Source: Candidatus Aminicenantota bacterium (GTDB lineage: Bacteria; Acidobacteriota; UBA4820; DSQY01). Taken from it: a DNA stretch of 9,458 bases. Location: the NCBI GenBank assembly GCA_027365515.1, contig DAHXMK010000145.1, forward strand, positions 1 to 9,458. Reading direction: 5' to 3'. The notes beneath the pieces were generated by a model. It was not told the DNA's origin and made no database searches. It saw only the letters and a list, made by a program, of their open reading frames with translations. Position 1 is the first letter of the stretch. Each line of letters starts with the position of its first letter. The position numbers and the translations under genes were made by a program. Positions 6,767-9,458 of the stretch are shown in pieces.

Positions 6767-6786
6767 CGTGGTGGAGGCATTAAATT
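6758..6786 (+). promoter_or_regulatory. Weak candidate promoter for the 6838 membrane-protein gene
   Basis: TTGCGC (6758-6763) and TAAATT (6781-6786) are separated by 17 bases, matching the sigma70 consensus at 3 and 4 of 6 positions. Transcription would begin near 6793, about 45 bases before the ATG at 6838. It is the only AT-rich -10-like word in this stretch, but the -35 match is poor. Confidence 0.3.
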
Positions 6787-6837
6787 TCTACCAGTAAGGG
6801 CGGCGCGTTTGGACATCCGCCACTTAAGGAGATGGTC

Positions 6838-7065
6838 ATGGGAAGAAAGATTAGCGGCGCTGGAGTGGCCATTCTGTTGATCCTGCTTCTGGTGCTCGCC
6901 GTGCGCTACGCACTCTCGTCGATCGAGACAGCGCCGGCTCAGGCGCGGCCGGCCAACATCGAAAAAGTCAGAAAGGAAATGAAACAGATTCAGGCGAAGG
7001 AGGAGACCCAGCTCAAGCAGGTTGACGACTCGATTGACAACAAGGCGGGCTCTGACTCGAAATAG
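6838..7065 (+). CDS. Small single-pass membrane protein with charged helical tail
   Basis: A 75-residue protein of no family I recognise. A short basic N-terminus (MGRKISG) is followed by one strongly hydrophobic segment at about residues 8-25 (GAGVAILLILLLVLAVRY). Then comes a charged region at 38-65 (PANIEKVRKEMKQIQAKEET and beyond), likely a helix or short coiled coil. The basic residues before the segment favour an N-in anchor with the tail in the periplasm. An uncleaved anchor fits better than a signal peptide, because no clear cleavage site is seen apart from a possible one near APAQA (residues 32-36). The start at 6838 is chosen over the in-frame ATG at 6832 because AAGGAG at 6826-6831 lies 6 bases before it. 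The gene is followed after 11 bases by the GYD-domain gene, so the two are probably co-transcribed. Confidence 0.78.
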   Translation: MGRKISGAGVAILLILLLVLAVRYALSSIETAPAQARPANIEKVRKEMKQIQAKEETQLKQVDDSIDNKAGSDSK

Positions 7066-7076
7066 AGGAGGGTTCC

Positions 7077-7379
7077 ATGCCGACTTTCGTTCTCATGACG
7101 AGGATGTCATCGGGCGGGCTGCACGACGCCGGCCAGCGGAAAAGCATGGGGGAGAGGTGGCTCCACAAGGTCAAGGAGTCATGTCCCCAGGTGAAGTGGC
7201 TGAGCCACTACGCCATTCTAGGCCCCTACGATTTCATGGATATCTACGAGGCGCCCGACGTCGAGACGGCCCACAAGGTCTCGCTCATATCGCGGGCCAG
7301 CGGCGCTCTCTACGCCGAGAGCTGGCAGGCGATGCCCTACGACGGCTTTCTCAAGATACTTGGCCAGTTGAGCCAGTAG
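7077..7379 (+). CDS. GYD-domain protein
   Basis: A 100-residue cytoplasmic protein that fits the GYD family, a small ferredoxin-like alpha/beta domain. It begins MPTFVLMTRMSSGGL, has the signature ILGPYDFMDIYEAPD around residues 47-61 (GPYD at 49-52), and then ETAHKVSLISRASGAL. The family is named for this Gly-Tyr-Asp type motif. Its biochemical role is not established, though the fold resembles ligand-binding or oligomerising dimeric alpha-beta barrel proteins. The usual length is 90-110, so this is complete. GAGGAGGG sits 4-10 bases before the ATG, an excellent ribosome-binding site. It follows the small membrane protein in the same unit. Its last 29 bases overlap the 3' end of the convergent membrane-protein gene on the other strand. 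Confidence 0.88.
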   Translation: MPTFVLMTRMSSGGLHDAGQRKSMGERWLHKVKESCPQVKWLSHYAILGPYDFMDIYEAPDVETAHKVSLISRASGALYAESWQAMPYDGFLKILGQLSQ

Positions 7380-7707
7380 CCGCCTTCCGCTCCTGGAAAA
7401 CGGCGACGATGAGAAGGCCGACCGCGGCGGCCTCGACGGCGGAGAAGAGGAATGAGGCCATGGCGAAACCGGCGCCGCCGTAACCGAAGAAGCCGGACCC
7501 CGCCCTGGGAAGGATCACGCCGTAGAACAGGCGCGAGGCGAGCCAGTTGGCGGCCATGAGGCCGATGGCGCCCAACGCCATCGCCGAGGCGCGAGGCGAC
7601 TTCTTCCATTCGAGAAAGCAGAGCATTCCACCGAGAATCCAAGCCACCCATAAGGGAAGCCCTTGAATCACCATGATGAACAGGTTTCCGCCGCTTCCCC
7701 TCAACAT
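7351..7707 (-). CDS. Small polytopic membrane protein, unknown function
   Basis: A 118-residue hydrophobic protein with three or four predicted membrane segments at about residues 9-31, 39-60 and 73-105, the last long enough to cross twice. A Gly/Phe-rich loop (GSGFFGYGGAGF) precedes the final hydrophobic stretch, and the tail is short and polar. The ATG at 7707 has AAGGAGG 8 bases upstream. It follows the beta-CASP nuclease gene on the same strand after 32 bases and is probably its operon partner. Its 3' end overlaps the convergent GYD gene by 29 bases, so the last nine or so codons are read on both strands. I recognise no family. The hydrophobic pattern and ribosome-binding site support a real gene. 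Confidence 0.75.
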   Translation of the reverse strand: MLRGSGGNLFIMVIQGLPLWVAWILGGMLCFLEWKKSPRASAMALGAIGLMAANWLASRLFYGVILPRAGSGFFGYGGAGFAMASFLFSAVEAAAVGLLIVAVFQERKAATGSTGQVS

Positions 7708-7739
7708 CTGGCCAGCCTCCTTCCCTGCGTGACGACGAA

Positions 7740-9152
7740 TCAGCGAAGTTCCACGCTCTCACCCTCGGCGAGTATCTCCACCCGCTTGATTCCCTTTTCA
7801 AGAAGCCTGGCCTTCAAGTGCGCCTGAGCCGCCGGCTCGCCGTGAACGAGGAAGACCGCTTTCAGCCTGCGGGTGTCCAGGCTTGAGACCCACGAGACTA
7901 TCTCCTTCCAATCGGCGTGGGCCGAGAACGAGTTGAGGATCTTCACCCGCGCCTTGACCGAATATGGCTCGCCGAATATCTTGACCTGGGTAAGCTTGTC
8001 GGCCAGCGCCCGCCCCAGCGTGTGCCCGGCCATGAAGCCGACGATCAGGATCGTGTTGCGCGGGTCCGAAACGCCGTGAACGAGGTGGTGTAAAATTCTT
8101 CCTCCCTCGCACATTCCAGAGGAGGCTATTATGATGCACGGCATCGCCAGGTCGTTCAGCTTCTTGGATTCGTCGGCGGAGGTGACGTAGTGGAGCGAGT
8201 CGAAGGCGAACGGGCTCCCGCCCGCGAATGGAAAGTCGCGCGCGGTCTCCGCGTCGTAGCACTCCGGGTGGGCACGGAATATGGCCGTTGCCGACACGGC
8301 CATCGGGCTGTCCACGTAAACCGGCAGTGACGGAATTCTTCCCGCGTCATGGAGCTTGTGCAGAAAATAGATCAGCTCCTGAGTTCTCTCGACCGCGAAT
8401 GACGGGATGATGACCCTTCCCCCTCTCGCGGCCGTTCCCTTGATCGCTTCGGCGAGATCGTCCATCGCCGTCTCCATCGGGTCGTGGAGCCTGTCGCCGT
8501 ACGTGCTCTCGCATACCAGGTAATCAACCGGAGGCAGCGTCTCCGGATCCCTGATGATCGGCATGTTTCTTCTGCCAAGGTCCCCCGTGAAGCCGACGGC
8601 CAGCCCGCCACCGCCAGCGCCGATCTCGAACCTCGCCATGGCAGAGCCCAGGATGTGGCCGGCGTCGTAAAGCGTCAGCGCGACTCCGTCGGCCAGTTGT
8701 CTGGGCCTTCCGTAGTCAACGGCGACGTAGTGGCGGAGCGCCGCGTTGACGTCGCGCTCGTCAAAGAGCGGCGCCATTATCTTGCGCCAGGGCTGCGGCC
8801 GCTTGCGCTGCTGCTTTTCAAGGAAGCCGGAGTCGTGGGCCTGAATGTGGGCCGAATCCATCATCACCAGCGCGGCCAGGTCCCTCGTCGCCGAGGTGCT
8901 GACTATATCCCCGGCGAATCCCTTCTTGGCTAGAAGAGGGTAGCTGCCGCAATGGTCCAGGTGGCCGTGGCTGTTGACGGCGGCGGCCATGGAAGCCGGA
9001 TCGAACGGGAATGAGGAGTTCTTGCGGTATGCCTCCTCGCGGCGGCCCTGAAAGACGCCACAGTCCACGAGAATCCTCGCCCCATCGGCTTCTAGAAGGT
9101 GTTTGCTCCCGGTGACTTCGCCGGCCGCTCCAAACGCGGTAATCGCTCTCAT
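7740..9152 (-). CDS. Beta-CASP metallo-beta-lactamase ribonuclease (CPSF73-like)
   Basis: A complete 470-residue MBL-fold, beta-CASP and RMMBL-domain protein, the family of bacterial relatives of the CPSF-73 endonuclease (for example Thermus TTHA0252). These hydrolyse RNA with two zinc ions in the cytoplasm. All key residues are present. The N-terminal AAGEVTGSKHLL is followed by HGHLDH at 62-67. Zinc ligands continue with H166 (DAGHILGSA) and D191 (TGDLGR). Motif A is E215 (ESTYGD), motif B is H412 (FSAHAD) and motif C is H437 (LVHGE). The beta-CASP cap includes SFAVERTQELIYFL, YVDSPMAVSATAIF and IIASSGMCEGGRI. His at motif C is typical of RNA- rather than DNA-processing members. The start at 9152 matches the family N-terminus and has GGGGAGGG just upstream, although the frame stays open to 9200. 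The RNA target is unknown. Confidence 0.95.
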   Translation of the reverse strand: MRAITAFGAAGEVTGSKHLLEADGARILVDCGVFQGRREEAYRKNSSFPFDPASMAAAVNSHGHLDHCGSYPLLAKKGFAGDIVSTSATRDLAALVMMDSAHIQAHDSGFLEKQQRKRPQPWRKIMAPLFDERDVNAALRHYVAVDYGRPRQLADGVALTLYDAGHILGSAMARFEIGAGGGGLAVGFTGDLGRRNMPIIRDPETLPPVDYLVCESTYGDRLHDPMETAMDDLAEAIKGTAARGGRVIIPSFAVERTQELIYFLHKLHDAGRIPSLPVYVDSPMAVSATAIFRAHPECYDAETARDFPFAGGSPFAFDSLHYVTSADESKKLNDLAMPCIIIASSGMCEGGRILHHLVHGVSDPRNTILIVGFMAGHTLGRALADKLTQVKIFGEPYSVKARVKILNSFSAHADWKEIVSWVSSLDTRRLKAVFLVHGEPAAQAHLKARLLEKGIKRVEILAEGESVELR

Positions 9153-9213
9153 GCATCCCTCCCCGGAAAAAGCATAACCCCCTCGTGCTCGCGTTGGCAA
9201 ACGGCCACGGAGG

Positions 9214-9411
9214 TCACAGCATCATGATTCCGCCGCTGACTGGGATGTACTGCCCGGTCACGAAGCGCGAGGCGTCGGAGGCGAGAAAAAGCACGGCTCC
9301 GGCGATGTCCTCCGGCAGCCCGTTTCGCCTCAGCGGCGTCGCGCGCGCGGCGGCATCCTTCGCTTCGGCCGGCAGGAATGACGTGGCGTCGGTAATCGTC
9401 AACCCTGGCGC
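9214..9411 (-). CDS. Short-chain dehydrogenase/reductase, C-terminal fragment
   Basis: Only the last 65 or so residues of a classical SDR (about 250 long in the family) are present. The sequence starts APGLTITDATSFLP, the segment that normally follows VNxI in SDRs. It ends with LPEDIAGAVLFLASDASRFV and TGQYIPVSGG, the typical FabG-like C-terminus. The NAD(P)-binding glycine motif and the catalytic Ser, Tyr and Lys would lie upstream and are not in the window. Immediately upstream the frame runs into an inverted copy of glyS (9409-9458) rather than SDR sequence, so the gene is cut by a chimeric join or a rearrangement. A TTG at 9402 offers an apparent start, but that would give a non-functional remnant. 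The stop is 61 bases before the beta-CASP nuclease start on the same strand. Substrate unknown. Confidence 0.85.
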   Translation of the reverse strand, partial: APGLTITDATSFLPAEAKDAAARATPLRRNGLPEDIAGAVLFLASDASRFVTGQYIPVSGGIMML

Positions 9412-9458
9412 GAAGATAGGCTCCGGAAGAGACGTGTAGCTTTCTGGAATGTTCCCAA
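9409..9458 (-). repeat. 50-bp inverted repeat, right copy (glyS fragment at window edge)
   Basis: The reverse complement of these bases is identical over 50 of 50 positions to 5007-5056 within glyS. Read on the minus strand it encodes the GlyS peptide GNIPESYTSLPEPIFA and continues in frame into the SDR remnant as PGLTIT. The sequence ends at 9458 inside the repeat, so how far the copy extends is unknown. A contig end or a chimeric amplification product would look like this. Confidence 0.95.

Noticed and set aside
7337..7801. A 154-codon minus-strand frame overlapping the small membrane-protein gene and the nuclease end
   Set aside because: It is out of frame with both, is Arg/Gly-rich without motifs, and the alternative frame (7351-7707) has a proper ribosome-binding site and clear membrane segments.
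8484..8933. A 149-codon plus-strand frame antisense to the nuclease
   Set aside because: It is a shadow of a fully conserved enzyme, with no start signal or domain.
9153..9200. An upstream extension of the beta-CASP nuclease start
   Set aside because: The extra residues are not family-like. The ATG at 9152 gives the canonical N-terminus and has GGGGAGGG directly before it.
9214..9402. A complete 62-residue dehydrogenase-like small protein starting at TTG 9402
   Set aside because: It is only the C-terminal tail of a roughly 250-residue SDR, and the coding frame continues upstream through the join. It is a truncated gene and not a small functional protein.

Overview
The window is a compact, GC-rich bacterial stretch (about 68% G+C in a sampled line of glyQ) with short gaps, overlapping genes and mostly clear Shine-Dalgarno sites. 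The split glyQ/glyS glycyl-tRNA synthetase shows it is bacterial. An O-antigen-ligase-type gene beside a glycosyltransferase suggests an envelope polysaccharide, so a Gram-negative-type cell is likely. The order recO-glyQ-glyS is shared by several phyla, so I do not name a taxon. No rRNA, tRNA, CRISPR array, insertion sequence or rho-independent terminator was seen.

Layout. (1) Positions 1-2416, plus strand: the end of a surface-polysaccharide locus, with the C-terminal part of a GT4 glycosyltransferase, a SAM-dependent methyltransferase and a polytopic O-antigen ligase/polymerase-like protein. The last two are visibly poorer in G+C than the rest, and the ligase gene carries a run of nine G. 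(2) Positions 2417-2594: a gap holding a possible 23-codon ORF. (3) Positions 2595-6451, plus strand: the overlapping housekeeping operon recO-glyQ-glyS. (4) Positions 6452-7379: a small His/Gln/Gly-rich protein gene on the minus strand is divergent from a plus-strand pair, a 75-residue single-pass membrane protein and a 100-residue GYD-domain protein. The 185-bp divergent region holds candidate promoters for both directions and several inverted repeats. (5) Positions 7351-9458, minus strand: the end of a short-chain dehydrogenase, then a full-length beta-CASP metallo-beta-lactamase nuclease, then a small membrane protein.

The strongest anomaly is at the right edge. The last 50 bases (9409-9458) are an exact inverted copy of glyS positions 5007-5056. 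They join in frame to the C-terminal part of the dehydrogenase at a short shared GC-rich word. This looks like a chimeric join (assembly overlap or amplification chimera), although a real inverted rearrangement cannot be excluded. The best candidates for undescribed biology are the small His-rich protein with its palindromic promoter region, the adjacent membrane-protein/GYD pair, and the G9 tract in the polysaccharide gene.
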